Shown: piece after piece, positions 46,801-56,467 of the stretch
Layout: the number at the start of each line of letters is the position of its first letter
Numbering within the stretch: the stretch's first letter is position 1
Source: Cryptomeria japonica
Taxonomy: Eukaryota > Streptophyta > Pinopsida > Cupressales > Cupressaceae
NCBI RefSeq assembly: GCF_030272615.1
Contig: NC_081411.1
Coordinates: 837,178,136 to 837,242,135 of the forward strand
Direction: 5' to 3'
Length of the DNA stretch: 64,000 bases
The notes under the pieces: generated by a model
Seen by the model: only the letters and a program-made list of their open reading frames with translations
Told to the model about the DNA's origin: nothing
Database searches by the model: none
Made by a program: the position numbers and the translations under genes

Positions 46801-47291
46801 CTAGAGAGCAGGATTTGGAGCTTATTTGTGTATCATATGATGAAGCAGGGGCTGATCCTATCATCAAATCCACTTGTGATACCATAAAGGATCTAATAAA
46901 ATTAGTAGAAGGGATAGACAATTTTGACATGAAAATCAACTTATACAAAAAGGAGTACACTGATCAAGTTTTTGAATTGCTCCTAGGAGTTTTTGTTAGC
47001 CCAAATCAATTAAAGGACAAACAAGTGTGGCATAAGGAATTAGAGGCCAAATTGTCAGCTAGAATAAAAGGAATTGTTGACTTAGATGATGCTTCCTTTT
47101 TTGTTGTAACAATTCAGGAGATAGAGAGAATCAAATCTCATTACGGTTTTCTCAATTCAGAGGTTAACAAGATGAGGATTTCATGGAAAAGGTTAACCAA
47201 GGCTAAAGCAAAAGTGATTAATTTCACATGGCTAGCTGATGATGTATACAATGTATGGACAAGAAAATATGCCATCCAAGATGTAGAGTAG
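43843..47291 (+). pseudogene. Unknown ~1,150-residue protein of insert X
   Basis: An ATG at 43843 (MAPKREFLG) opens frame 1, which continues to about 45590 with about six in-frame stops. Coding sense then passes to frame 2 (45660-45950: GQEWDPEIKQANEVF) and frame 3 (45960-47291, with three stops), ending at a TAG at 47289-47291. Parts: an N-terminal helical region, a compact middle (GLYWSLCQILGEDAEA, NHYMLMIAQILNP, GLIGIKNGKVDRPFGWYSLL), a Pro/Ser linker (46500-46610) and a helical C-terminus (46635-47291). No RT, integrase, protease or transposase motif is seen. The middle loosely recalls plant transposon-associated proteins and the element B ORF2, but this is not demonstrable by eye. Confidence 0.6.
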
Positions 47292-48296
47292 TTAGAAGAG
47301 GTTGCAACCAAACAACAGGTCGAGGAAAGCTACAGAGGTCGAAAAGGACTTGTAACCGTATTTGTAAAAGATTTTGTAACTTCTTCTTGAGAAGCAATAA
47401 TTGTAACAAATTCGCCTAGGAAAGTCCAAAGATATGTGCATCCATATTGTTATAAATGGATACTAGGACTAGTGAAAAAATGATCACAAAGAATTGTAAG
47501 AAAACGTTGCAGAAATTTATCTGAGCTTTTCCAAGTTTTAATGGAGAATATTCGAAGGTTTCTTGTAATACTTTTTTGAAGAAAATATCAATATACAGAC
47601 CATTGGTTTTGAGTAAAAACTTTGTGTTGTCTTCATATGTGTTTGCATGTGTTTACTGTTTCACTCTAAATAATTCAGTGTTATTTCATTTGAATAGGGG
47701 TTGTAAGGAAACTTTTAGTAGGTGTGTTTCTTAGCTTTTCTCTTCAGGAGGGAAATTAAATATGCGGGAATCACTTCTTCCAGTAAATTCCTTGTGAGAT
47801 ATTTTGAATCTTGATGAGCATAGTTTACTTTGGTATGCATAAATTCTTATATGTGTCAGGCATATATAGGGATCTACAGAAGCCAAACTAATGGGATACA
47901 TATAGATATTTGACTGTGAGAGTGTTGTTTGAAACTTAGATGACTCTGTGACCTTGGATAAGGCACTGGTATAGATCAAGGTTGTCTATTACATGTTTTA
48001 TAGGTCAAAATACTGAATATGAGTACAATTTTCATTCCTTTGTTTCAGTAAGTTTTAAGGTGATTAGATCCACTAGTTTTCTGGACTGGTTTGCTATGGA
48101 TTTATCTTTTAAAAGTGTTAATTTAGTTCACGAGGGTATACCCGCCTGGACTCTGAGTAGGTCCGAAGTGTAGAAGGTTAAATAAAACCTTGTCATATGT
48201 TGTCCTAAGAGTTTCCTTCCCTTTAATATCTCTTTTGCACAGAGTTAATTATATTATTATAAGGATGTTGAAGTGAATCAGATTTTGAAGACAACA
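47292..48296. other. Right terminal region of insert X
   Basis: About 1 kb of non-coding DNA follows the stop codon. It ends GTGAATCAGATTTTGAAGACAACA. Nothing resembling a second LTR, primer site or polypurine tract is visible. Confidence 0.4.
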
Positions 48297-48301
48297 GGAG
48301 A

Positions 48302-48801
48302 GAATATAGGAAATGGCTATGAAATATGTATACGTACACAATTTTCATTAAGTTTGGAAGTTGGAGATAAATGATGAATTAATATTAAGAAATATTAATT
48401 TCCTTAGCCACATGTTTGATGAGTTGGCAAAGGGAAGATGAAGTGGAGATGGAAGAATGAGTTGGATAAGGGATTAAATAATTTAGGAATTATTTAATAT
48501 TTGAGACTATAGGATAGGAGAATAACTATTAAATATTAGATATTTAATTAATTAGAAGAATAAGATAATTAAATATTAGATATTTAATTAGTTAGAGGAA
48601 TAAGATAACAAAATATTAGATATTTAATTAATTAGAGGAATAAAATAGCTAGATTAATTAATAAAATATTAATTAATAGAAAGACATGAAAATGAATTAA
48701 GTAAATTAATCTTTTCAAATTAACTATTTAACAGAAGAATAATTATTAAATAAATAAAAAATATTTATTTAATTGCTCATAGCCAATTTTAGGTGTATAC
48801 A
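48302..48801 (-). repeat. 5' LTR of element C, right part
   Basis: It continues the LTR after insert X, matching 25315-25810 (GAATATAGGAAATGGCTATG...GTGTATACA), and is followed by the CTGAC target copy. Confidence 0.9.
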
Positions 48802-48806
48802 CTGAC

Positions 48807-49060
48807 AACTTAATAGGAACATCAGATTCATTTTTGGTAGTTGAAAAGGAAATTGTAGTTCTTGAGGAGAAAATTGAAAAATTAGAAAAGATAAAGAAAT
48901 AATTAAATCTAAGGCAAAGTATTTAAAGTGCAAACTAGGCTCTAAACTGGACAACCTCATTTCTTTGAGAAAAGAGATTTCTGAGGCTCTGGTTCCAGGA
49001 CTTAAGACACCAAAAGAGAAAATGCACATACTCACCGGTACAATTTAGAGAACAAAAGCA
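48807..49060 (+). pseudogene. ORF2 of element B, C-terminal coiled coil (after element C)
   Basis: The reading frame continues DNLIGTSDSFLVVEKEIVVLEEK...KLDNLISLRKEISEAL (motifs quoted in parts), matching the uninterrupted A2 copy at 5845-5558. One stop or frameshift lies near 48900. This match proves that the sequence on both sides of element C once formed a single gene. Confidence 0.75.
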
Positions 49061-49388
49061 ACAATAAAGGACAACGAAAGGTTCAACGACAGTCAAAATT
49101 TTGCATTGGCAAACATCTATTAGATTGTAACCCACCAGTTACAAGGATCTAGGTAGGAATCACACTCCATTGACATTAAATGACAACCTTTGTCATTGAT
49201 GCCAAAGGGGGAGTAGTGGAGATGAGAAAAATGATCAGTAAAGACATCATCAGCTTAGGGGGAGCACACATTTTGGTAACATAGTTTTGACAGTGTTGAC
49301 AGTTTTGGCAGATTCTTTTGGACAACATTTTTGGACACTTTTTTGGATTTTTCTCATGAGTGTTGCCATCAATGCCAAAGGGGGAGAT
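49061..49388 (+). other. 3' non-coding tail and polypurine tract of element B
   Basis: No coding sequence is seen. It contains GCCAAAGGGGGAGTAGTGG (49200 onward) and, directly before the 3' LTR, the polypurine tract AAAGGGGGAGAT (49377-49388), the expected plus-strand primer. Confidence 0.75.
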
Positions 49389-50143
49389 TGTTGGAAAATG
49401 CAAACTCCAATGATAAATTCTAGGTGATTGAAGGTATTTTCATTGATGGCAACCTTACAATCATATGATACCAGTAGGCACCGGCACCAGCAAACTCTAC
49501 ACCGACATACGTTCACCGGCACCCTGGCTAACAGGATTTTATTTATTACAAAATGTAATTAATTGTAATATCTTTTTGTAAGTCGACAAGGCAAGTTGTA
49601 ATATGACTCATATAAGTATGAGTTCATGTAAATCATTTTTAGAGATGGACATGGTTAGATTATTGATGTGAATATTAAGGCAGAGTTTGGTTTAAGGTTT
49701 TGGAAGTTGTAGAGCTTAAACTAGTACTGGATCTGGCATAGCAGATGCCCTTTTGTAGCAGTACATGACATTGGATTTTCATAATCCATTTTTGTAAGTC
49801 AATGAGACTTCTCCTTTTTGTATGTAAGTAGTGAGATTTAGGTAGTTGGCTTTCCTGCATGTGCAGGCCCCTATTGCAACAATAATATTCTCTTATTGGT
49901 CAGTAAGTGAATATTGTGGGTCACAAATCCCACCAAGGTTTTTCCCACACCAGGTTTCCTCATTAAAAATATTATATTATGGTGTGTCTTTCATGTTGTG
50001 GTTCTTGTTCTTATTTACTACATTACATTTGGTTTACCGATACATAGTTTTGGAATGCTTTTCATTTAAGAAATTAGGAAAATCCATTAATCGGCAAGAT
50101 ACTGATTCACCCCCCCCTCTCAGTATCTTTGGGAATCCTAATA
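49389..50143 (+). repeat. 3' LTR of element B
   Basis: A 755-bp copy of the LTR at 19320-20093 starts TGTTGGAAAATGC and ends GGGAATCCTAATA (ancestral CA mutated). It carries the same internal blocks and is followed by the GTATC target duplication. Confidence 0.9.
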
Positions 50144-50148
50144 GTATC

Positions 50149-50535
50149 GAACATGATCACCATCAACATCCTAAATCTCTACTAGAAGCCGCACCAACAC
50201 CACTTAAGCATAACATCAAAGATTTCAACAAAGCTCTACCAGTGAAACCCTCACCAGATCAACAAACCAAGCTTACCAGCATACATGATAGCATCCAATC
50301 ACCAAATCAAAACCAACTAAGTGAACATGAATCTGAGTAGCATGAATAGAAAATCTAAGCCAATTCCATAAGCCAAAACATACCAGAGCATACCGGATCA
50401 TCATGATCTAACCAAACAGAAACCAAACAACCTACTGGGACCAGAAGGATACCAGTAAACAACCAAGACAACTAGTGTGACATTAATGACAAAACATCAA
50501 TGCAACACATAATAAATTCCTCCAAATGGACAACA
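50149..50535 (-). repeat. 3' LTR of element D, right part
   Basis: On the minus strand the LTR begins TGTTGTCCATTTGG at 50535, directly after a polypurine tract (complement of ATCTCCCCCTTTGG at 50536-50549). It runs to the GTATC copy at 50144-50148. Together with 18508-19319 it makes an LTR of about 1.2 kb. A short open frame on the plus strand here has no support. Confidence 0.7.
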
Positions 50536-50549
50536 ATCTCCCCCTTTGG

Positions 50550-50776
50550 CATTGATGGCAACACTAGATGTGGAAAACATCCAAGTGCCAAGAAATGCCA
50601 AACAAATCTCCCACACAAGAATCAATGCCAAAGATCTAGCATAAATATCAAAGGAAAAACATAAACCACTAAATCACAAGGCTAACTACTCCCCCTAAGT
50701 AGTAGCATCCCCACATCAATCCAGAATGAATAATATCTCTGATAATGCATACCAGACTAATGCCAAATAGCATCAA
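50550..50776 (-). other. 3' non-coding tail of element D
   Basis: A short non-coding stretch between the pol stop and the polypurine tract. It contains ACTCCCCCTAAGTAGTAGC. Confidence 0.5.
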
Positions 50777-51098
50777 TCAGTTTGGTGTTGGAGGGGTAGA
50801 AATCTTTAATCTGTCTTTGAGGTACTTAAATGATTCTTTAGGAAAAGGTTTAGTGAAAATGTTTGCAATCTGCTCTTTAGTGTTCAAATAAACTAGTCTA
50901 ACTTCATTTTCTTCCACCTTCTCCTTGAAAAAGTTATACTTGATAGATATGTGCTTTGTCTTAGAGTGAAATACCAGATTCTTTGATATGTCTATAGCAA
51001 TAGAGTTATCATAGTGAATAACTATCAGTCTAATGCAATGCACTTTTATGTCCTTCAACATTTGCTTCATCCATAGAACTTGTGTACAATTAGTAGCA
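50777..51098 (-). pseudogene. C-terminal RNase H of element D (before insert F)
   Basis: The minus-strand frame reads CTQVLWMKQML, HYDNSIAIDISKN, FHSKTKHISIKYNF and FTKPFPKESF, the standard end of a copia RNase H. It joins to 61575-61650 (STVEAEYVA) once insert F and one target copy are removed, giving an uninterrupted frame across the junction (EYVATATNCTQ). RNase H degrades template RNA during reverse transcription. Confidence 0.85.
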
Positions 51099-52166
51099 GT
51101 AGCTGTCGTGCCCAAACTTTAAGGCACAAAAATGGAACAACAAATTTTTTTTTGACATCAAGAACTTGCAATATATCCTAATAATAATATTAACTTTATT
51201 AGAGTTTTGTCTTATCTAGGGTGAGAATAAAATTGTTTACTAAGGTTGGGTTAATTAACCAACTCGAATGAGCGACTAGTTTAGTGAAGATTAAATTAGT
51301 ATCACGGATTATTGGCTAGCTCAATTACCTAACTCAAGTTGTCGCTAATTAAAAACAAAGGTTAATTGGTTATCTTCGTGAGTTTAATCATTCCCATTCA
51401 TATAATGAGAATACCAATAATTAATTGATGCTCATGCAAAATTTACTATTTAAATCCAACCGATGAGGGTTCGAATTTCTATAAGGTCATTTGCCCACTA
51501 AGATTGACAATAAGCTAAAGCCAATTCTAATTTTTCTAACCCCTTAATTATGATGATTTAATTAAATTCGGCCCAAACTGGTCACCAAGGGCTTATGGTC
51601 CATAAAATTAATTCTACAATTTCTCCTTTTAAATTTTCCTAACGTCCAAATATATTGGGGAAAATCTATTGATTAATTAAATAAATTAATCATTTTAATG
51701 TATGGTGTATCCAACTATAATAACCCCTTCATTTTTAAATCCCTTTAATTTTACTATATTAAAATTTTAATCCCCTAAAGAATAAATGGACATATAATAA
51801 TTCCATTATTAAAATAACCCCAAATATATATATTAAAATCAAAGTTTAAAATTCCCATTAAATAAACTCCCCTCTCTAATTTAAAATTTTTTTTTTCCCT
51901 TTTAAATAAAGAAATCCTTTATTTAAAAATGCCAACCCTAACCCGAAATTGGGTTAGGGTTGCATTTCTATTTATTTACCCTCTGTTTAAATTTCTTATT
52001 AATTTATACCCTAACCCGAAATGGGTTAGAGTTTATTATACTACTTTTTTTGTTTAGTATGAGTGCAGGTACAAAGGCAGATTAGGGCACGACAGCCATG
52101 GCAAGGCGGCGGTTTTCGCAGAGGGGGGGGATGAGTGGAGGAGGTGGCACGGGGCTCTCCCGGACA

Positions 52167-52379
52167 CCACTGTGTTTATACATAGTGACGGCGGTGCCGT
52201 CCACTGTGTATAAGCATAGTGGCAGACGCAGACCGTCCACTGTGCTTACACATAGTGGCAGCACCTCCCGTGCCATCCACTGTGTTTACACACAGTGGCT
52301 CGGCATTTCCCATGCCATCCACTGTGGGTAAACACAGTGGCGCAGCCCGAGAGCCATCCACTGTGTTTACACACAGTGG
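52167..52379. repeat. Array of six short hairpin units in insert F
   Basis: Six 22-bp imperfect palindromes of the form CCACTGTG-TTTACA-CACAGTGG start at 52167, 52201, 52237, 52277, 52319 and 52358 (spacing 34-42 bp). The fourth and sixth have perfect 8-bp arms. Spacers are GC-rich and partly repeated (CCGTGCCATC, CATGCCATC). The surroundings are AT-rich, so this GC island (52080-52400) stands out. Confidence 0.85.
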
Positions 52380-52454
52380 TTCGGCCAGTGCTACGATCCC
52401 TTTTTTTTTTTTTTTTTAATGATATTTCTTTTTTTTTAAATTTATCATTAGGTA

Positions 52455-52935
<481 letters not shown>

Positions 52936-55449
52936 GAAATAATAGGGCTGAAAACCCTTATATGGTTTGAGATTTTAACCATTAAACATTCTGTTCTTAG
53001 TCTTCTAACAACATTAAGAATAGGTCTTGTTTATCTTCTTATTTAGCAGTCTTACATACTACTTTCTACAGCAATAAAAATACTAGTTCTCTTTTTTTTA
53101 ACAGTCATAAAATAACAGTAATTTGAACTATGCAAGTAAATCATGAAACCGAATGCATTTTTTTTTTCCTTTTCTTTAATTTTGCAGTAACTAAACAAGT
53201 TAACAGACTAGATTTAGATGTAGTCTACAGCAACATCATAGACATCAAAAATTAAATAAAAATTACATTGCCTTCCAGAATAATAAGCTACAATAGCCCA
53301 TATATAAAAATGGGTGAATAATCTAACCAGTCTTCCCTTTTCTTAATCTTTACACAGAGAATAAAAGAATACATTTATTTAAACAGAAAAGAAGAATCAA
53401 CTTAAACCCTATATTTACATATGCACTTTCTCTTTCTTTTTTTTCTTTTTTTGCTACAAATCATAAGGTTACATTTTCTTTCTTTGCTTTGCTGCATTTA
53501 AATAGAAATCTGAATCTGAAATATCTGCAACCAATCCAACTGCAACTCCTAGTCTTTTTCCCAAGCCACCTGCATGTAAGATTTAGGACTGTGACCATGG
53601 GATGCTCACCTCTCAGCCTAGGCTTACCAGAAGCCACCCCCGAGCTAGGAGAATCAAGTTCTAGACAGGTTACAAACAAGCATACAACACAACAATAGGG
53701 CAAATACTCAAACATACACCTTCCCATCCCAAGCTACACTTTCACCACATTTTGTGATGATCAATCTACGGGTGGAAGTGGACCAAGTACCATTGAGGAG
53801 ACTGCAGCCAAAATACAACCCAAGCCACCTCATCGCAACATAAAATACACAACAGATTCATCCCACACACCTTATGCCCCCCAAAGGCTCAAAGCCATAT
53901 TCTCTCCCCTTATGACCCCCAAATGCATACACAAGGCTATGCAGCAAGGGTCACAAAGGACACCCTTGAGATCACTCTCCTTCAGGAGAGCCTCTCACCC
54001 AAGGCTGTCATGCTTCTTCCACCCCAAGATCATCCTACTCCCCCAAGAGTAGGAGATCTTGGACACTCCCAAAGCAAGAACACATAAACAAAAAAAAACA
54101 TAAAAATGAAACTTACATTTCTCTTTTTTTCTACAACAATCTACATATACACAACTCTTTTCACAAGCATTTCTTTCAAAAGAAGGAACAATTTAAACAA
54201 CATAAACAAAGAGAATACAACCAACCTTAATCTACCAATAGGTATGTTAGACTTAGTAGGAGATGAGCTGCCCAATCCACACAACTTTTTGCAATTTCTT
54301 GGCCCCCAAATTCCTCTATTCCTAAAACTGGTTTTTCCTCCAAAGTTTTTCCCAAAAATCTCCAAGGATGGAGAGTGGGTGATTAGCTCACGAAGCTTCC
54401 ATTCTTAGCCTAAGAAGGCCTCTCTCACTCCTTCCAACCTCTTGGATAGAGTGAGGGATCCCCCATTGGATTGGTCTTCCCTAGGTCTTACATCCTCCCT
54501 AACCTAGGTACCTAGAGAAGGGAAATGGAAATGGGGAAGAGGGATTACTATCTCCAAGAAGGTTATCCTACCAAGGATGGCACTCCTATAGATGGAATTC
54601 GTCCATCTTGGGAAAACCACTTTTTTGGGTGGTTAAACAAGTCCTAAGGGAAAGACACATGGCCAATTTTGGCCTTCACCCATAGGTACCCCATGAGACC
54701 TAATAGAAAAGCTCTAAAATTGACTCTAGGAGTTGATTTGACCTTCAGAAAGTCCACCTGAAGTTAACCTACGGGTCAACTCTGAGTTGACCTTCCTTGT
54801 GGCTCTCTAACCTAGATTTCTTGGTTCCTTCAAGGATAATTAGGAGATATAACAATTAACAAAAAATAAAACTCTCAAAAATGTGACATGACAAATTGCC
54901 AACACAACATACTACATAGGTGTCAAGTGACACTACAAAATAATTCCACATCACAATACACACATGGCAATTGTCCCTTAAACAATTTAAACAATCCAAT
55001 AAATACCATTTACACTCATGCAACATTTTACATTTACGAATAAAATACAGTACATATGGGGTGTTGTCTCTCCAAATAGACAACCCCTGGTTTTACTAAC
55101 GCACATTGGCCTAGGCTTGATTCTCCATAATATTTCCATGGTCACATGGATAATTTCCTGCACATCTCAATTAAAGCATTAGTACTTCCCAAATAACCTC
55201 ATATAATATATAACACATAATCAGAATACAATACATTCATTCTGCAAAGGCTCGTCATTATAAAATATGATTTATCACAAATCAAAGCAATTTATTATAA
55301 TCCTCAAAATTTGATCCATCTACAAGATATGCAAACATTTTTCTAACATTATAACAAATTCTGAAATTCAGATAATAACCTGCATCATCACAATATTACC
55401 CTAATCTAGAATCATATAATATTCTATAATCCACAAGGCATAGAAATGA
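52936..55449. other. Remainder of insert F, no gene seen
   Basis: About 2.5 kb of non-coding DNA. It includes a T-rich stretch (53090-53180, 53430-53460) and a section (53580-54800) with CT-rich phrases such as CTCTCACTCCTTCC. No retroelement protein motif is found on either strand. Confidence 0.5.
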
Positions 55450-56343
55450 TGTTGGGAAAAATGGTGTCTCAACCTTGCATTTATGTGAGGTTACTATTTA
55501 TAGTAAGTTTTTATTTGAGCACGAAATGGTGCGAAACTCTTCCTGAAGCTTTTGGTTGGCTAGATAAGCATTCTGGTAAAGTTGCGTCGCAAGGTCACAG
55601 CTAGTTTTGAAGATATTAAATTTTTCGTCTTGGAGGGGTGCGATAAAATGTTTAAACTTAATTTTGGGGGCTTTAGAGGCTCCAAAACACCCTGAAAAGT
55701 GGTCCTAACCAGCACAGCGGGTTACGAGGTGATAGAGCACTTCGCGAGCTTTCCGGCGCTTCAAACGGTTCGTCAATCGGACACCTGGTTCTCAAGTTAT
55801 GGCCTCCGGAAGTTTGTACTCCTGAAATAGGAAAAATAATTTGTATCGGATACATAAATGAGTTGTAAAAGGGAGCGACACGTGTTGATGTGTGCTTTAA
55901 CATGTCATAGGGCATCTAGAAGGGAGATAAAATTGGCTACACCTTATTGGGTGGTTTTAGCCCATGGTTTTGTAATACCGTTTGACGGTTTCCTGTATTG
56001 TATCTCCTATTTATGAGGTGTGTGAGATAGAGGTTGTGTGTAAGAGTCTTATGGCTATTGAGTTGCCTCTGAATCTCTAATTAGTGGTACTCCTACAAAG
56101 AGCTTGCTCTGCAAGTATGTTGTAATCTGTTTTTGATTGCTGAATAAAATATTGAGCTGCTTTTGGAGTCTGGGGTTTTTCTCCCGAAAGGGTTTTCCCC
56201 ACGTAAATCACTGTGTTGTGGTTTGAATGCTATTATATCTATTTCTATTTTCTGTAACTGTTGTAACGATTTGAAAAATTTTTGTATTACCCTCCTCTCA
56301 AGGTTAGTGTAGGAAGTTGTTTCCGCTACTTTACTTCCTTACA
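55450..56343 (+). repeat. 5' LTR of element E
   Basis: An 894-bp LTR, TGTTGGGAAAAATGG...CTTCCTTACA. It contains AATAAA at 56143-56148. It has a 34-bp segment (about 55957-55990) absent from the 3' copy and bounded by GGTTT direct repeats. Confidence 0.95.
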
Positions 56344-56345
56344 AG

Positions 56346-56357
56346 TGGTATCAGAGC
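56346..56357 (+). promoter_or_regulatory. Primer-binding site of element E (initiator Met tRNA)
   Basis: TGGTATCAGAGC lies two bases after the 5' LTR and matches the canonical site exactly. Confidence 0.93.
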
Positions 56358-56467
56358 TTGATCACCTTTGGTTTCAATTGTGGGCAGTTGGGTTTTTTGA
56401 ACAAATCCAGATTTGAGTGGGAGCTTGTGCAGAAGACACTTTTTGATCTTGTTGCAGCAATATTCAG

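Larger units (their letters stand above)
41546..48296. mobile_element. Insert X: TG...CA-bounded insertion of unknown class in the element C LTR
   Basis: The insertion is exact: the uninterrupted LTR at 24638-25810 reads GTGTTGGAGAGAATATAGG, whereas here TGTTATCACT...GAAGACAACA lies between two copies of GGAGA (41541-41545 and 48297-48301). Length is 6751 bp. Ends are TGTT...AACA with only about 6 matching inverted bases. I compared the first ~500 bp with the last ~1000 bp by eye and found no long terminal repeat in either orientation, and no primer site or polypurine tract. It encodes the remains of one long plus-strand protein (43843-47291). Confidence 0.8.
24638..48801 (-). mobile_element. 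Element C: Ty3/gypsy (Tat/Ogre-like) element with antisense PMD ORF
   Basis: The LTRs are 24638-25810 and 40868-41545 plus 48302-48801 (split by X). Target duplications are CTAAC (24633-24637) and CTGAC (48802-48806), one mismatch. The sense strand is minus. From the right: primer site, long leader, gag, protease, G-patch-like region, reverse transcriptase, RNase H, integrase; then on the opposite strand a plant mobile domain ORF; then polypurine tract and 3' LTR. Order and extra antisense ORF fit the plant Tat lineage. Many stops make it inactive. Confidence 0.85.
19320..50143 (+). mobile_element. Element B: non-autonomous LTR element with gag remnant and ORF2, no pol
   Basis: Both LTRs are present (19320-20093 and 49389-50143) and are flanked by identical GTATC duplications at 19315-19319 and 50144-50148. 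Without the inserted element C (24638-48801) the internal region is only about 5.1 kb. It holds a primer site, a coiled-coil/four-knuckle gag remnant, a long ORF2 of unknown function and a polypurine tract. No protease, integrase, reverse transcriptase or RNase H sequence was found. It must have been mobilised in trans. Confidence 0.85.

Noticed and set aside
41546-48296. Insert X as an ordinary LTR retrotransposon
   Set aside because: Despite TG...CA ends and a 5-bp duplication, by-eye comparison of the two end regions found no direct terminal repeat, primer site or polypurine tract.
41546-48296. Insert X as a classical cut-and-paste DNA transposon
   Set aside because: Terminal inverted similarity is only about six bases and no transposase motif is seen; a non-autonomous form cannot be excluded.
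24638-48801. Element C read as a plus-strand element because its LTR reads TG...CA that way
   Set aside because: All gag-pol domains, the primer site at 40847-40864 and the polypurine tract at 25811-25825 are on the minus strand.
49846-50340. 164-codon plus-strand open frame
   Set aside because: It runs through the 3' LTR of element B into the LTR of element D, so it is a chance fusion frame.
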